This document shows, piece by piece, positions 49,787-58,919 of a stretch of 64,000 bases of DNA. The notes beneath the pieces were generated by a model. The model did not search any database. It saw only the letters and a program-made list of their open reading frames with translations, and had not been told where the DNA came from. Source of the stretch: Alphaproteobacteria bacterium (lineage in GTDB: Bacteria; Pseudomonadota; Alphaproteobacteria; Rhodospirillales; Rhodospirillaceae). The stretch lies in NCBI GenBank assembly GCA_003246625.1, contig QJZR01000012.1, positions 434,001 through 498,000 of the forward strand, written 5' to 3'. Positions within the stretch are counted from its first letter, which is position 1; each line of letters starts with the position of its first letter. A program made the translations under genes and the position numbers.

Positions 49787-50311
49787 CTAAAGCCCGCTTT
49801 CGGTCTTGTACTGTTGCGCCAGTTCGACGTAATGGCCCGCGTGCGGCTTGAAGTTGTCGATTTCCTCGGGCCGCAGCTTGCGCAGGAACTTCGCCGGAGC
49901 GCCGCCCCACAACTCGCCCGAGGGGACGCGCTTGCCCTGGGTCAACAAGGCGCCCGCGCCGACCATCGCGCCGCTTTCCACCACCGAGCCGTCCAGCAGG
50001 GTCGCCCCCATGCCGACGAAGGAACGGTCCATCAGGGTGCAGCCGTGCAGAATCGCGCCGTGGCCGACGGTGACGTCGTCGCCGACGATGGTCGGGGCGT
50101 TGCGGCTCAGGTGCACCATGGTGCCGTCCTGGATATTGCTGCGCTTGCCGATGCGGATCACGTCGACGTCGCCGCGCAGCACGCAGCCGAACCAGACGTT
50201 CGACTCCTCGCCGATGGCGACGTCGCCGACCACCGAGGCGCCGGGCGCGACGAAGGCGGTTGGGTGGATGTCGGGGCTCACCCCCTTGTAGGGCAGGATG
50301 ATCGGCTTCAT
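49787..50311 (-). CDS. Gamma-class carbonic anhydrase-like protein
   Basis: A 174-residue left-handed beta-helix protein with hexapeptide repeats (VVGDVAIGEESNVWFGCVLRGDVDVI). It has the three zinc-binding histidines His67 (MVHLSR), His84 and His89 (TVGHGAILHGC), as in the YrdA/gamma-CA group. It may hydrate CO2 or act as a complex I-associated CA-like protein as in mitochondria. The start ATG 50309-50311 begins at the family N-terminus. Confidence 0.9.
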   Translation of the reverse strand: MKPIILPYKGVSPDIHPTAFVAPGASVVGDVAIGEESNVWFGCVLRGDVDVIRIGKRSNIQDGTMVHLSRNAPTIVGDDVTVGHGAILHGCTLMDRSFVGMGATLLDGSVVESGAMVGAGALLTQGKRVPSGELWGGAPAKFLRKLRPEEIDNFKPHAGHYVELAQQYKTESGL

Positions 50312-50360
50312 CGGAGTCCTCTGCTGCAACGCAAAAACCGTATATGGGGAAGCAACGCGC

Positions 50361-51404
50361 CTATGGGAACATCGGCACCTGGGCCAGGCCCAGGGTTTCG
50401 TCGAAGCCCAGCATCACGTTCATGTTCTGCACCGCCTGACCGGAGGCCCCCTTGGTCAGGTTGTCGATGGCGCAGGTCAGGATCGCGGCGTTCGGCCTGC
50501 GGTCGGCGACCACCCCGATCAGGGCAAGGTTGGAGCCGCGCACGTGCCGGGTATGCGGCGTCGCGCCGAGGGGCAGCACCTTGACGAAGGGCTCGCCCGC
50601 GTAGCGCGCCGCCAGGGCGGCATGCAGGTCGGCGGCGGAGGCGCCGCCCGTCAGGTTGACGTAGATGGTGGACAGCATGCCGCGATTCATCGGAATCAGG
50701 TGCGGCGTGAAGCTGACGATCACCGGCCGCCCGGCGGCGGCGGACAGCCCCTGCTCGATCTCGGGCGCGTGGCGGTGGCTGGCGACGCCATAGGCGTGCA
50801 TCCCCTCCGCCACCTCGGTGTAAAGGGAGCCTTCCTTCGCCGCCCGTCCCGCGCCGGAAACCCCGGATTTGGAATCGATGACGATGGCGTCGGGATCGAT
50901 CAGCCCCTTTTCCAGCACCGGAATCAGCGGCAGCTGCGCGGTGGTCGGATAGCAGCCGGGATTGGCGACCAGACGCGCCTTCGCCACTTGGTCCCGCATC
51001 AGTTCGGTGAGGCCGTAGACCGCCTCCGCCTGCAGGTCCGGCGCCTGGTGCGGGTGGCCGTACCACTGGGCATAGGTGTCGAGGTCGGTCAGCCGGAAAT
51101 CGGCGGACAGGTCGCAGATCTTCTGGTCGCGCGGCAGGGCGGCGATGATTTCCTGGGTGGTGCCGTGCGGCAGGGCGCAAAAGACGAAATCCGCCGACGC
51201 CGGATCGAAGGCGTCGAGGGAAATCAGGTCGGGCAACCCCATCGGCGCCAGATGCGGAAACACCGAGGCCATGCTCTGCCCCGCCTTGCGGTCGGCGGTC
51301 AGCGCGGACAATCGCACGCGCGGATGACCGGCCAAAAGGCGGATCAGTTCCGCCCCGGTGTATCCGCTCGCCCCCAAGATCGCCACGTTGGCCAGGTTCG
51401 CCAT
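50361..51404 (-). CDS. argC: N-acetyl-gamma-glutamyl-phosphate reductase
   Basis: A 347-residue ArgC: NADP motif AILGASGYTGAELIRLL, FCALPHGTTQE, DLSADFRL, the catalytic Cys151 in VANPGCYPTTAQL, SKSGVSGAGR, and SFTPHLIPMNRGML. It performs the third step of arginine synthesis. The ATG at 51402-51404 matches the family start; a longer frame upstream is not conserved. It reads towards the gamma-carbonic anhydrase gene. Confidence 0.95.
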   Translation of the reverse strand: MANLANVAILGASGYTGAELIRLLAGHPRVRLSALTADRKAGQSMASVFPHLAPMGLPDLISLDAFDPASADFVFCALPHGTTQEIIAALPRDQKICDLSADFRLTDLDTYAQWYGHPHQAPDLQAEAVYGLTELMRDQVAKARLVANPGCYPTTAQLPLIPVLEKGLIDPDAIVIDSKSGVSGAGRAAKEGSLYTEVAEGMHAYGVASHRHAPEIEQGLSAAAGRPVIVSFTPHLIPMNRGMLSTIYVNLTGGASAADLHAALAARYAGEPFVKVLPLGATPHTRHVRGSNLALIGVVADRRPNAAILTCAIDNLTKGASGQAVQNMNVMLGFDETLGLAQVPMFP

Positions 51405-51497
51405 CGCCTTGTTCCTCGCTTTTCCGCGCCGCGCAAAATCGCGCCGCATCACATTATGAAAAGCGCCGCCGCGCCGCAACCCGCGGCGCATGAAAAA

Positions 51498-51517
51498 GCC
51501 CGCCGTTCCCGGCGGGC
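51498..51517 (-). terminator. Terminator after the pleD-like gene
   Basis: An 8-bp stem GCCCGCCG / CGGCGGGC with loop TTCC; on the reverse strand it is followed by TTTTTC. Confidence 0.75.
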
Positions 51518-51540
51518 CTGAAACGACCGGGGCGCGGCCC

Positions 51541-52797
51541 TCAGACGCCCTCGATCCGGTCGCGGCCGTTGGCCTTGGCGCGATAGAGCATCTCGTCCGC
51601 GGTTTTCAACATGCCGTCCAGCGCCCCCTGTGCCGCGTGACAGATGCCGAAGCTGGCGGTGACCGCGAGCGCCTGCCCGTCGTGCGGCACCGGCTCCGCC
51701 GCGATGGCCGCGCGCAGGCGCTCGAAATAGGTCCGCGCCCCGGCCTCGTCCATGTCGGTCGCCAGGATGGCGAATTCCTCGCCGCCGAAGCGGGCGACGA
51801 CGTCGGAAGCCCGGGACATCGACCGCAGCACCGCGCCGATTCGCCGCAACACCGCGTCGCCGCCGTCGTGGCCGTAGGTGTCGTTGACCGCCTTGAAGTG
51901 GTCGACGTCGATCATCGCCACGGTCACCGGCACGCCGTCGCGCGCGGCGCGGGCGATCAGCGTGCGCCCCGCGTCGAACAGGAAGCGGCGGTTATGCAGG
52001 CCGGTCAGGGGGTCGATGACGGTCAGCTCGGTCAGACGCTTGACCATGTCCAGCATGCGGACGTTCTGCATCACCCGCCAGAGGAACTCTTCCGGCAGGA
52101 ACGGCTTGTTGATGAAGTCGTTGGCGCCGAACTTGATGAACCGCGCCGACAGCGCGCTGCCGCCGCCCGAGGAAACGCCGATGATCGCCAGCCGGTCCTG
52201 GTCGTGGGTGGCGCGCATGCGCTTGACCATCTCGACCCCGTCCATCACCGGCATGTGATAGTCGGTGACCACCAGGCGGATGTCGGGGTCGGCGGCCAGC
52301 ACGGCCAGCCCCTGCTCGCCGTCCTCGGCCTCGACCACCTGGAACTGATAGCTTTGCAGAAGCCCGGCGATGTGATGGCGGGCGGTCGCCGAATCGTCGA
52401 CCACCAGAACCTTGTTCTGCCGATTGCGGGAGAGCTCCTCGACCAGGCCCATCAGGTAGTTCAGGCTGGAGGGCGTGTCCTTGACCACATAGTCGATGAT
52501 GTGCTGGGCCAGCAGGCGTTCGCGCAGTTCATCGGAAAAGATGCCGGTGAAGACGATGCAGGGCACGCCGTGGCCTTGCAGCCAGTCCACCACCTCGCCC
52601 TCCTGGGCGTCGGGCAGGATCAGGTCGGCCAGAGCCAGGTCGAAGGGACGCGCCGCCGCCTCCACCTTGACCTTGGCCTCGGCCAGGGATTGGGCGGTCA
52701 CCACTTCGGCGTCGATACGCCTGGCGATCTCGCGGCAGACGAGGGTCCGAAAGAACTTCGAGTCCTCGACGACCAGAATGCGCGATTGGTTCGACAT
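51541..52797 (-). CDS. PleD-type diguanylate cyclase with two receiver domains
   Basis: A 418-residue REC-REC-GGDEF protein. The first receiver has Asp58 (LALADLILPD), the second Asp179 (VVTDYHMPVMDG) with KPF near residue 231. The cyclase domain has DPLTGLHNRR, DVDHFKAVNDTYGH, an intact inhibitory site RASD (329-332) and active GGEEF (338-342). It makes cyclic di-GMP and is product-inhibited. The first receiver begins SRILVVEDSKFFRTL and keeps the acidic pair partially. The ATG at 52795-52797 is preferred. Confidence 0.92.
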   Translation of the reverse strand: MSNQSRILVVEDSKFFRTLVCREIARRIDAEVVTAQSLAEAKVKVEAAARPFDLALADLILPDAQEGEVVDWLQGHGVPCIVFTGIFSDELRERLLAQHIIDYVVKDTPSSLNYLMGLVEELSRNRQNKVLVVDDSATARHHIAGLLQSYQFQVVEAEDGEQGLAVLAADPDIRLVVTDYHMPVMDGVEMVKRMRATHDQDRLAIIGVSSGGGSALSARFIKFGANDFINKPFLPEEFLWRVMQNVRMLDMVKRLTELTVIDPLTGLHNRRFLFDAGRTLIARAARDGVPVTVAMIDVDHFKAVNDTYGHDGGDAVLRRIGAVLRSMSRASDVVARFGGEEFAILATDMDEAGARTYFERLRAAIAAEPVPHDGQALAVTASFGICHAAQGALDGMLKTADEMLYRAKANGRDRIEGV

Positions 52798-52885
52798 GCC
52801 TGCCCCCACGGCGACATCTGCGGGCGAATTCCCCGGTTTGGACAACCGGCCCGGTTATACCCCCTATTCCACTGCCCGAAAAGAC

Positions 52886-52910
52886 GGAAGCCCGGACATG
52901 CCGGGCTTCC
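52886..52910 (-). terminator. Terminator of the rplM-rpsI operon
   Basis: A 10-bp stem GGAAGCCCGG / CCGGGCTTCC with a 5-nt loop, followed on the reverse strand by GTCTTTTC. Confidence 0.8.
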
Positions 52911-52937
52911 GATTTCGTGCAAAACGGCGCGACAGAA

Positions 52938-53408
52938 TCAGCGCTTGCTGAACTGGAAGCTCCGGCGGGCCTTGGCGCGGCCGTACTTCTTGCGCTCGAC
53001 GACGCGGGAGTCGCGGGTCAGGAAGCCGTTCTTCTTCAGCACCGGGCGAAGCTCCGGCTCGAAGAGGTTGAGGGCCACCGAAATGCCGTGACGCACCGCG
53101 CCCGCCTGACCGGACAGGCCACCGCCCTTCACCGTGCAGACCACGTCGAACTGACGCTCGCGGTTGGTCACCACGAACGGCTGGTTGATCACCATGCGCA
53201 GCACCGGGCGCTGGAAATAGTCCAGCACGTCGCGGCCGTTGACGGTGATGCGGCCGGTGCCGGCCTTCACCCAGACGCGGGCCACCGCGTCCTTGCGCTT
53301 GCCCGTGGCATAGGACCGGCCCTGCGCGTCGCGCTTCGGCTCGGCCTTCGCCGGAGCCGCCGCTTCCACGCCCTTCAGGGCCTCGAGGGACTTGAGATCG
53401 TCGGCCAT
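52938..53408 (-). CDS. rpsI: 30S ribosomal protein S9
   Basis: A 156-residue S9 with the usual body [52 protein letters not shown] and the tRNA-contacting C-terminal tail [11 protein letters not shown]. The 26-residue Ala/Lys-rich N-terminal extension is typical of alphaproteobacteria. It follows rplM by four bases in the conserved operon. Confidence 0.97.
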   Translation of the reverse strand: MADDLKSLEALKGVEAAAPAKAEPKRDAQGRSYATGKRKDAVARVWVKAGTGRITVNGRDVLDYFQRPVLRMVINQPFVVTNRERQFDVVCTVKGGGLSGQAGAVRHGISVALNLFEPELRPVLKKNGFLTRDSRVVERKKYGRAKARRSFQFSKR

Positions 53409-53412
53409 GGAG

Positions 53413-53877
53413 TTACACGCTCCTCTTGTTCTTCGGGTTCAACGCCGCGACGTCGAAAACCTCCGGCTGCTGCGCCTCATGCGGATGCGCCGCGCCGGGG
53501 TACACCCGCAGCTTCTTCAACTGGGCACGGCCGAGGGGGCCCTTCGGCACCATGCGCTGCACCGCCTTTTCGATGACGCGCTCGGGATGCTTGCCGTCCA
53601 GGATCTCGCCCATGGTGCGATCCTTGATCCCGCCCGGATAACCGGTATGCCAGAAGAAGCGCTTATCGGTCAGCTTGCGACCGGTCAGCTTCACCTTTTC
53701 GGCGTTGATCACGACCACATGGTCGCCGCAGTCGATGTGCGGCGTGTAGGTCGGCTTGTGCTTCCCCCGCAGAAGGTTCGCGATAATCACCGCCAACCGG
53801 CCGAGAACCACGTCCTCGGCATCGATCAGCAGCCACTTGCGCTCAACTTCGGAGGGCTTGGCGGAATAGGTCTTCAT
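53413..53877 (-). CDS. rplM: 50S ribosomal protein L13
   Basis: A 154-residue L13: [97 protein letters not shown]. The start at 53875-53877 fits the family; an in-frame ATG 12 codons upstream is less likely. It is the first gene of rplM-rpsI. Confidence 0.97.
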   Translation of the reverse strand: MKTYSAKPSEVERKWLLIDAEDVVLGRLAVIIANLLRGKHKPTYTPHIDCGDHVVVINAEKVKLTGRKLTDKRFFWHTGYPGGIKDRTMGEILDGKHPERVIEKAVQRMVPKGPLGRAQLKKLRVYPGAAHPHEAQQPEVFDVAALNPKNKRSV

Positions 53878-53950
53878 CACACCATCCGTCTTGTTCTGAG
53901 TCGATGACATCATCGGCCGAACCCCATCGGTCCGGCCATCAAGGGCGCGG

Positions 53951-53978
53951 AGTATGCCACAGAAGAAAGTCCTGTCAA
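53951..53978 (-). promoter_or_regulatory. Predicted promoter of rplM-rpsI
   Basis: On the reverse strand TTGACA (53978-53973), 16-bp spacer, CATACT (53956-53951). This leaves a leader of about 70 nt before rplM. Confidence 0.55.
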
Positions 53979-54261
53979 CATCGATTTTTCCATTATTATC
54001 AATGTCTTGACATGTGGTATTTAATTACCTCTTAGTTTATCCATAAATATCAACGTATTGGCTGTTATTTTCGCGCACCCCAACAATGGGAATGCGCTGC
54101 AATTTGACAAGACGGGATTCGCGAAATGCGAATCCCGGACGCGAAAACGCCCCCTCACCCGTTGGTGATTCCTTTCTATTCAAGGCATTACCGGGTTTTC
54201 CAGGCTTGGCATAACGCATGCTTTTAATTTTGCAGGGAGCTATTCAAGGCAGGAGAACAGC
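53979..54261. other. AT-rich intergenic region upstream of the phosphohexomutase-like gene
   Basis: The stretch 53979-54065 is the most AT-rich chromosomal DNA in the window, with runs such as TTTTTCCATTATTATCAATG and TTTAATTACC. It is likely to hold an UP element for rplM and a promoter for the rightward gene (a TTGACA occurs at 54006-54011 but with a poor -10). No open frame here is supported. The rightward gene has CAGGAGAA at 54250-54257. Confidence 0.45.
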
Positions 54262-55290
54262 ATGAGCAGCGGCGCCATTTCCATTCGTCAGGACCACCAC
54301 ATCTGCGGCGCCTTCGACGCGGCCTTCGCCTCGCGCGACATTTATCGTTTCGGCCTTTACATCGGCATGCGCGCCGGAAAAAGCGGCGTGCGGAAAATCG
54401 TCGTCGCCTCCGACCGGCGCGAGATCAACCGCACCCATGTGCATTTGGCAATCGGCGGTCTGCAAGGGGCGGACTGCGACGTGGTCTTCCTCGGATGCGT
54501 CCCCTATTCGATGTTGAACTACGCCTGCCGCGCCCTGGAGATTCCGCACGCCCTGATGATGACCTCGGCCGAGGCCGAGGACGGCACCATCGGCTTCCGC
54601 CTGATTCTCGGCCAGGCGCCGATCCCCAGCTTCGAACTGAAGGAGATGTTCGAGGAAAGCCGCACCGCAGACTTCGAGGGCGCGGGCGGCAACGGGCGAC
54701 TGACCGAGGTCGACCTGAGGCACGGCTATCTGCGCTGGCTGATGCACGGCGCGCGCCCCGCGGGCAAACCCCTGTCGGTGTACTGGGACGCCGGAAACGG
54801 CGCCGCGTCGGACATCGTCACCAGCCTGGCCACGATGCTGCCCGGCCGTCACGTGGTGGTCAACCAGGGCAATCAGCCTCCCCTCGCCGCCCGCGACGTC
54901 GAGGCCTCCCTGGTCGAAATGGGCGAGGCGGTGATCGCCGGCGGGTTCGACCTCGGCATCGCCTTCTCCGGCGACGGCACCGGGCTGGTGATGGTGGACG
55001 ACCACGGCCAGCCGATCCGCGAATGGCACCGGTTGCGCATCCTGTCCACCCGGCGCGGCCGCCAGCCGATCGCGGGCAACGGGCTGCTGGCCTCGCGCCG
55101 CAAGGCGCGCAGCGACATCATCAAGCACGCGCTCAAGGTGATTCAGGCGATTTCCGAAAACGGCCGCGCCGCCTCCGCCCTGCGGCTGGAGGCCGACGAG
55201 CGCCCGGTGGTTCTGGGCAAGGGATCGGTGATGCCGTACGTCGCCGGAGGCACGGCGCAAGAAACCGCCGTGCGTCTGGAACGGGAATGA
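54262..55290 (+). CDS. Catalytically degenerate phosphomannomutase/phosphoglucomutase-like protein
   Basis: A 342-residue protein that follows domains I and II of the alpha-D-phosphohexomutases. The phosphoserine loop, normally TASHNP, reads TSAEAED (101-107), and the following GFRLILGQAPI keeps the family pattern, so the catalytic Ser is missing. The structural DAGNGAA (176-182) is kept, but the metal loop, normally DGDxDR, reads FSGDGTG (235-241). Domains III and IV (sugar and phosphate binding) are mostly absent compared with about 460 residues in true enzymes. It is probably a non-catalytic sensor or scaffold. Confidence 0.75.
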   Translation: MSSGAISIRQDHHICGAFDAAFASRDIYRFGLYIGMRAGKSGVRKIVVASDRREINRTHVHLAIGGLQGADCDVVFLGCVPYSMLNYACRALEIPHALMMTSAEAEDGTIGFRLILGQAPIPSFELKEMFEESRTADFEGAGGNGRLTEVDLRHGYLRWLMHGARPAGKPLSVYWDAGNGAASDIVTSLATMLPGRHVVVNQGNQPPLAARDVEASLVEMGEAVIAGGFDLGIAFSGDGTGLVMVDDHGQPIREWHRLRILSTRRGRQPIAGNGLLASRRKARSDIIKHALKVIQAISENGRAASALRLEADERPVVLGKGSVMPYVAGGTAQETAVRLERE

Positions 55291-55359
55291 CCGGCGCCGC
55301 TTGAAGCCGCCGGTCCATCCAGGCATCATGGGGGCAATCTGTTCCGTACGGGAACCGCC

Positions 55360-55797
55360 ATGACCGCATCGCCTTCCGACGACGACATCCGTTCCATCCT
55401 GACCTCGGTCCGGACCATCGCGCTGGTCGGCGCGTCCGCCAACCCGCACCGCCCCAGCCACGAGGTAATGGCCTTCCTGCAAGCCCGGGGCTACCGGGTG
55501 ATTCCGGTCAACCCCGGCCTGGCCGGGCAGACCCTGCTGGGAGAGACCGTCCACGCCTGCCTGACCGACATCGGCGAACCGGTGGACATGGTGGACATCT
55601 TCCGCAACAGCGCCGCCGCCGGGCGGGTGGTGGACACCGCCATCGCCACCGGCGCGCGCGTCGTCTGGATGCAACTGAACGTGATCGACGAAGCGGCGGC
55701 GGAACGCGGCCGGGCGGCGGGACTGACGGTGGTCATGGACCGTTGCCCGAAGATCGAGATCATCCGGCTGGGGCTGCCCGCCGTTAAGGGGGACTAG
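55360..55797 (+). CDS. CoA-binding protein, YccU-like
   Basis: A 145-residue protein with a CoA_binding fold: [59 protein letters not shown], and [32 protein letters not shown] with the conserved late Cys. It binds CoA or a related nucleotide; function unknown. It follows the phosphohexomutase-like gene by 69 bases and precedes a membrane coiled-coil gene by three, so the three may be cotranscribed. Confidence 0.9.
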   Translation: MTASPSDDDIRSILTSVRTIALVGASANPHRPSHEVMAFLQARGYRVIPVNPGLAGQTLLGETVHACLTDIGEPVDMVDIFRNSAAAGRVVDTAIATGARVVWMQLNVIDEAAAERGRAAGLTVVMDRCPKIEIIRLGLPAVKGD

Positions 55798-55800
55798 GGG

Positions 55801-56319
55801 ATGACCTTCGTGACCTTGATGGGGATCGCGCTGGCGATCGGCACCGCCGTCATCCTGGGAATTGCGCTCGTCTCGTACATGTCGTCTCTGGCGCGCAGCG
55901 CCTACGAGCTGAAGGTCGAGATGCGCAAGGACCTGGACGACGGCATCAAGCACGTCGAAACCGAGATGATCAAGCAGACGAAGTGGGCGCGCGGCGACCT
56001 GATGGCCGAGGTGGAACGCACCCGCACGGCGATGCTGGAGGATCTGGCCCGGCGGCAGCAGGAGGTCGAGGCCGCCTTCGCCGCGGAACTCAAGAAACGC
56101 GACGAAACCCGGGCCGCCGAACACGAGGCCCTGACCACCGCCGTCGCCGACCTGGGCGAACGGGTGGCGCTGCTGGAACAACGCCTGCGTTCGCGCCTGC
56201 GCCCGGCCGAGGAAACGGCCCCCGAGGCGATGCCGCCCCAGCCGCCGGCGGAGCCCACCGCCACGCCGCCCCTGCTGCCCGAACTCGGCGGCGGACCGGC
56301 GACCGCGCCCCTGCGCTGA
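55801..56319 (+). CDS. Membrane-anchored coiled-coil protein
   Basis: A 172-residue protein with an N-terminal membrane helix (LMGIALAIGTAVILGIALVSYM), then a long charged coiled coil (about 35-140, with heptads around KHVETEMIKQTKWARGDLM and AALKKRDETRAAEHEAL-type repeats). A Pro-rich tail ends it. No family named. It starts three bases after the CoA-binding gene and is followed by the tRNA-His terminator region. Confidence 0.65.
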   Translation: MTFVTLMGIALAIGTAVILGIALVSYMSSLARSAYELKVEMRKDLDDGIKHVETEMIKQTKWARGDLMAEVERTRTAMLEDLARRQQEVEAAFAAELKKRDETRAAEHEALTTAVADLGERVALLEQRLRSRLRPAEETAPEAMPPQPPAEPTATPPLLPELGGGPATAPLR

Positions 56320-56451
56320 ACGCGGCCAAGGGAAAGCGACTCGCCCGATCCTCGGCGAGCCTCATGGCAAGGCGGAACGAAACCGAAACGCGAACGTCGT
56401 GTGCCAACCTCGGGGAAACGGGTGTCCAACCTCGTTGGCCGGAAGGCAGCA

Positions 56452-56485
56452 AAAACCCCTTACGCAACGAAGCGTAAGGGGTTTT
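56452..56485 (-). terminator. Terminator of tRNA-His
   Basis: A 14-bp perfect stem AAAACCCCTTACGC and its complement (56452-56465, 56472-56485) with a 6-nt loop, ending in T-runs on both strands, two bases past the tRNA 3' end. Confidence 0.85.
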
Positions 56486-56486
56486 A

Positions 56487-56563
56487 TGGGGCGAGTGATC
56501 GGAATCGAACCGACGACATCCAGTACCACAAACTGGCGCTCTAACCAACTGAGCTACACTCGC
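56487..56563 (-). tRNA. tRNA-His (anticodon GUG)
   Basis: Acceptor GCGAGTG / CACTCGC, anticodon loop TTGTGGT, T loop GGTTCGATTCC, discriminator C73 (56490) and encoded CCA. The base at 56564 is the G-1 that pairs with C73, so the canonical His identity element is genomically encoded. Confidence 0.95.
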
Positions 56564-56616
56564 CACACGGGGCGCTGTTGATAACGCCCTTCCGGGGCCT
56601 CGTCAAGCGATACGAT

Positions 56617-57447
56617 TCATCGTCCGCGCTTCGCCGGACGGGCGGGCGGCGGCGTCACGGCGTCGGGACGAATTCCCCAGGCGCGCGCCCATCTCAGCCC
56701 GGGCAGGGTGCCCATCCGCGGATGGTATTCCAGCCCCACCCAGCCGCCATAGCCGTGCGCGTCCAGAAGGTCGAACAGATAGGGATAGTTGACCTCGCCC
56801 GCGTCGGGTTCGGCGCGGTCGGGCACCCCGGCGATCTGCACGTGCGCCAGACCGGCCATCGACGCCTCGATGGTTTCGGTCAGGCGGCCCTGGGTGTTCT
56901 GCGCATGAAAGACGTCCAGCATCAGCCCAAGGCCATGGTCGTCGACGTCGGCGATCACCGCCAGGGCCTGTTCCGGCGTCGCCAGCATGTAGTCGGGAAT
57001 CACGGCGGGAGAAATCGGCTCGATCATCACCGTCAGGCCACGGGCGCGCGCCTCCTTCGCGGCGCGCCTCAGGTTGCCGACATAGGTGTCGTAGACGAGG
57101 TCGAAGTCCTCGTCCTCGGGGATCACCCCGGCCATCACGTGAATCCGTTTTGCCTCGACGAAATCCGCCAGGTCGAAGGCCCGTTCCAGTCCGTCGAAGA
57201 ATTCCCCCTTGCGCCCCGGCAGGGCGGCAAGGCCGCGTTCCCCGGCATCCCAGTCGCCGGCGGGCGCGTTAAAGCTGACCAGTTCCAGGCCGTTCATCGC
57301 CAAAAGGTCGCCCAGCCGCCCCAGGCCGAAATCGTAGGGGAAGGGAATCTCCACCCCCTTGAAGCCGACGTCCCTGGCCGCGACGAAACGTGCCTCGGCC
57401 TCCCATTCCTGGAACAGGAAGGACAGATTGGCGGCGAATCTCGGCAT
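56617..57447 (-). CDS. Hydroxypyruvate isomerase-family protein
   Basis: A 276-residue TIM-barrel isomerase of the Hyi/OtnI group: MPRFAANLSFLFQEW, FKGVEIPFPYDFG, FNAPAGDWDAGERGLAALPGR, IEPISPAVIPDY, GLMLDVFHAQNTQG and HVQIAGVPDRAEPDAGEVNYPYLF with conserved Glu/Asp/His metal ligands and GLEYHP. It may interconvert hydroxypyruvate and tartronate semialdehyde or a 2-oxo sugar acid. The ATG at 57445-57447 is the family start. Confidence 0.88.
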   Translation of the reverse strand: MPRFAANLSFLFQEWEAEARFVAARDVGFKGVEIPFPYDFGLGRLGDLLAMNGLELVSFNAPAGDWDAGERGLAALPGRKGEFFDGLERAFDLADFVEAKRIHVMAGVIPEDEDFDLVYDTYVGNLRRAAKEARARGLTVMIEPISPAVIPDYMLATPEQALAVIADVDDHGLGLMLDVFHAQNTQGRLTETIEASMAGLAHVQIAGVPDRAEPDAGEVNYPYLFDLLDAHGYGGWVGLEYHPRMGTLPGLRWARAWGIRPDAVTPPPARPAKRGR

Positions 57448-57553
57448 GGCGGCATCCTTGAAAAAACATCGGGTGCGGAAGTGTGACGGGACGCGCCGCC
57501 CCTTGCAAGCCCCTCGCCTACAGCCTAGGTTCAGCTCAGGAAAGGGAGCATCC

Positions 57554-58915
57554 ATGCCGACCGAGTTGATCGCCAAGTACGACACGCGCATCCCGCGCTA
57601 CACGTCCTACCCCACCGCTCCGCATTTCCACGCCGGGATCACGCCCACCGATTTCCGCGCCTGGCTGGATGCCCTGCCGCCGACGCAGGAACTCTCTCTC
57701 TATCTGCACGTACCCTATTGCGAAAGCCTGTGCTGGTTCTGCGGCTGCCACACCCGCGGCGCGCCCAGCTATGCGCCGGTGACGTCGTACGTCGAAACCC
57801 TGAAGCGTGAAATCGCCCTCGTCGCGCGGCGCCTGGAACGCGACGGCAGCGCCCCGCATCCGGTACGCCACGTGCATTTCGGCGGCGGCAGCCCGTCGAT
57901 CCTCGCCGCCGCCGACTTCGCCGACCTGATCGCCGCGCTGCGGCGCGATTTCCGCTTCCGCGACGACGCGGCGATCGCCGTCGAGCTGGACCCCCGCACC
58001 ACCCACGCGGACCTGATCGCGGCGATGGCCGGGGCGGGCGTCACCCGCGCCTCGGTGGGGGTGCAGGACCTGACCCCGAAGGTGCAAAAGGCGATCCACC
58101 GCATCCAGCCCTTCGCCATGGTCGAACGCACCATCCGCGGCCTGCGCGACGCCGGCATCGGCCACATCAACGTCGACCTGATGTACGGCCTGCCCCACCA
58201 GACCGAGGCCGACGTCCGCGAAACCATCCGCCGGGTTCTCGAACTCGCCCCCGACCGCTTGGCGGTGTTCGGCTACGCCCACGTGCCGTGGATGCGCAAG
58301 CTGCAAAACCTGATCCCGGAAGACACCCTGCCCGGCGCCGAGGCCCGCTGGGCGCAGGCGATGGCGGCGCGGCAGATGCTGCTGGAAAACGGCTACGTGG
58401 CGATCGGCTTCGACCACTACGCCCACCCCGACGACGACTTGGCGCGGGCGCTGGCCGACGGCACCCTGAACCGCAATTTCCAGGGTTACACCAGCGACAC
58501 CGCCACCGCCCTGATCGGCATGGGGGCGTCGGGGATCAGCGAGCTGCCGCAGGGCTACGCGGTCAACGACGGCGACATCGCCGCCTATGCCGAGTCCATC
58601 GCGGCGGGCGAATTCGCCACCCGGCGCGGTATCGCCGTCTCGGTGGAGGACAAGGCGCGCCGCGCCATCATCGAACGCCTGATGTGCGACCTGCGGGTCG
58701 ACGTCGCCGCCACCGCCGCCCTGCACGGCGTCGACGTGGACGGTCTGCGCGCCGATTACGAGCGGCTGCGGGAAATGGAAACCGACGGGCTTCTGGTCCG
58801 CGACGGCGACGTGGTGCGCGTCACCGAGAACGGCCGGCCCTTCGTCCGTTCCGCCTGCGCCGCCTTCGACCGCTATCTGGTGGCGGGCGAACAGCGGCAT
58901 TCCCGCGCGGTGTGA
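57554..58915 (+). CDS. hemN: Oxygen-independent coproporphyrinogen III oxidase
   Basis: A 453-residue radical SAM enzyme. Cluster cysteines are Cys56, Cys60 and Cys63, plus Cys65, in PYCESLCWFCGCHT (C-x3-C-x2-C-x-C), as in E. coli HemN. FGGGSPSIL, SVGVQDLTPKVQKAI, NVDLMYGLPHQT and the C-terminal HemN domain with GMGASGISELPQGYAVN support this. It decarboxylates coproporphyrinogen III for haem synthesis without oxygen. The ATG at 57554 follows AAAGGGAGC. Confidence 0.95.
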   Translation: MPTELIAKYDTRIPRYTSYPTAPHFHAGITPTDFRAWLDALPPTQELSLYLHVPYCESLCWFCGCHTRGAPSYAPVTSYVETLKREIALVARRLERDGSAPHPVRHVHFGGGSPSILAAADFADLIAALRRDFRFRDDAAIAVELDPRTTHADLIAAMAGAGVTRASVGVQDLTPKVQKAIHRIQPFAMVERTIRGLRDAGIGHINVDLMYGLPHQTEADVRETIRRVLELAPDRLAVFGYAHVPWMRKLQNLIPEDTLPGAEARWAQAMAARQMLLENGYVAIGFDHYAHPDDDLARALADGTLNRNFQGYTSDTATALIGMGASGISELPQGYAVNDGDIAAYAESIAAGEFATRRGIAVSVEDKARRAIIERLMCDLRVDVAATAALHGVDVDGLRADYERLREMETDGLLVRDGDVVRVTENGRPFVRSACAAFDRYLVAGEQRHSRAV

Positions 58916-58919
58916 TTCC

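Noticed and set aside
47384-50584. A 1066-codon forward open frame
   Set aside because: It is antisense to the aminotransferase, OmpA-type and carbonic anhydrase genes and has the low-complexity composition of a mirror frame.
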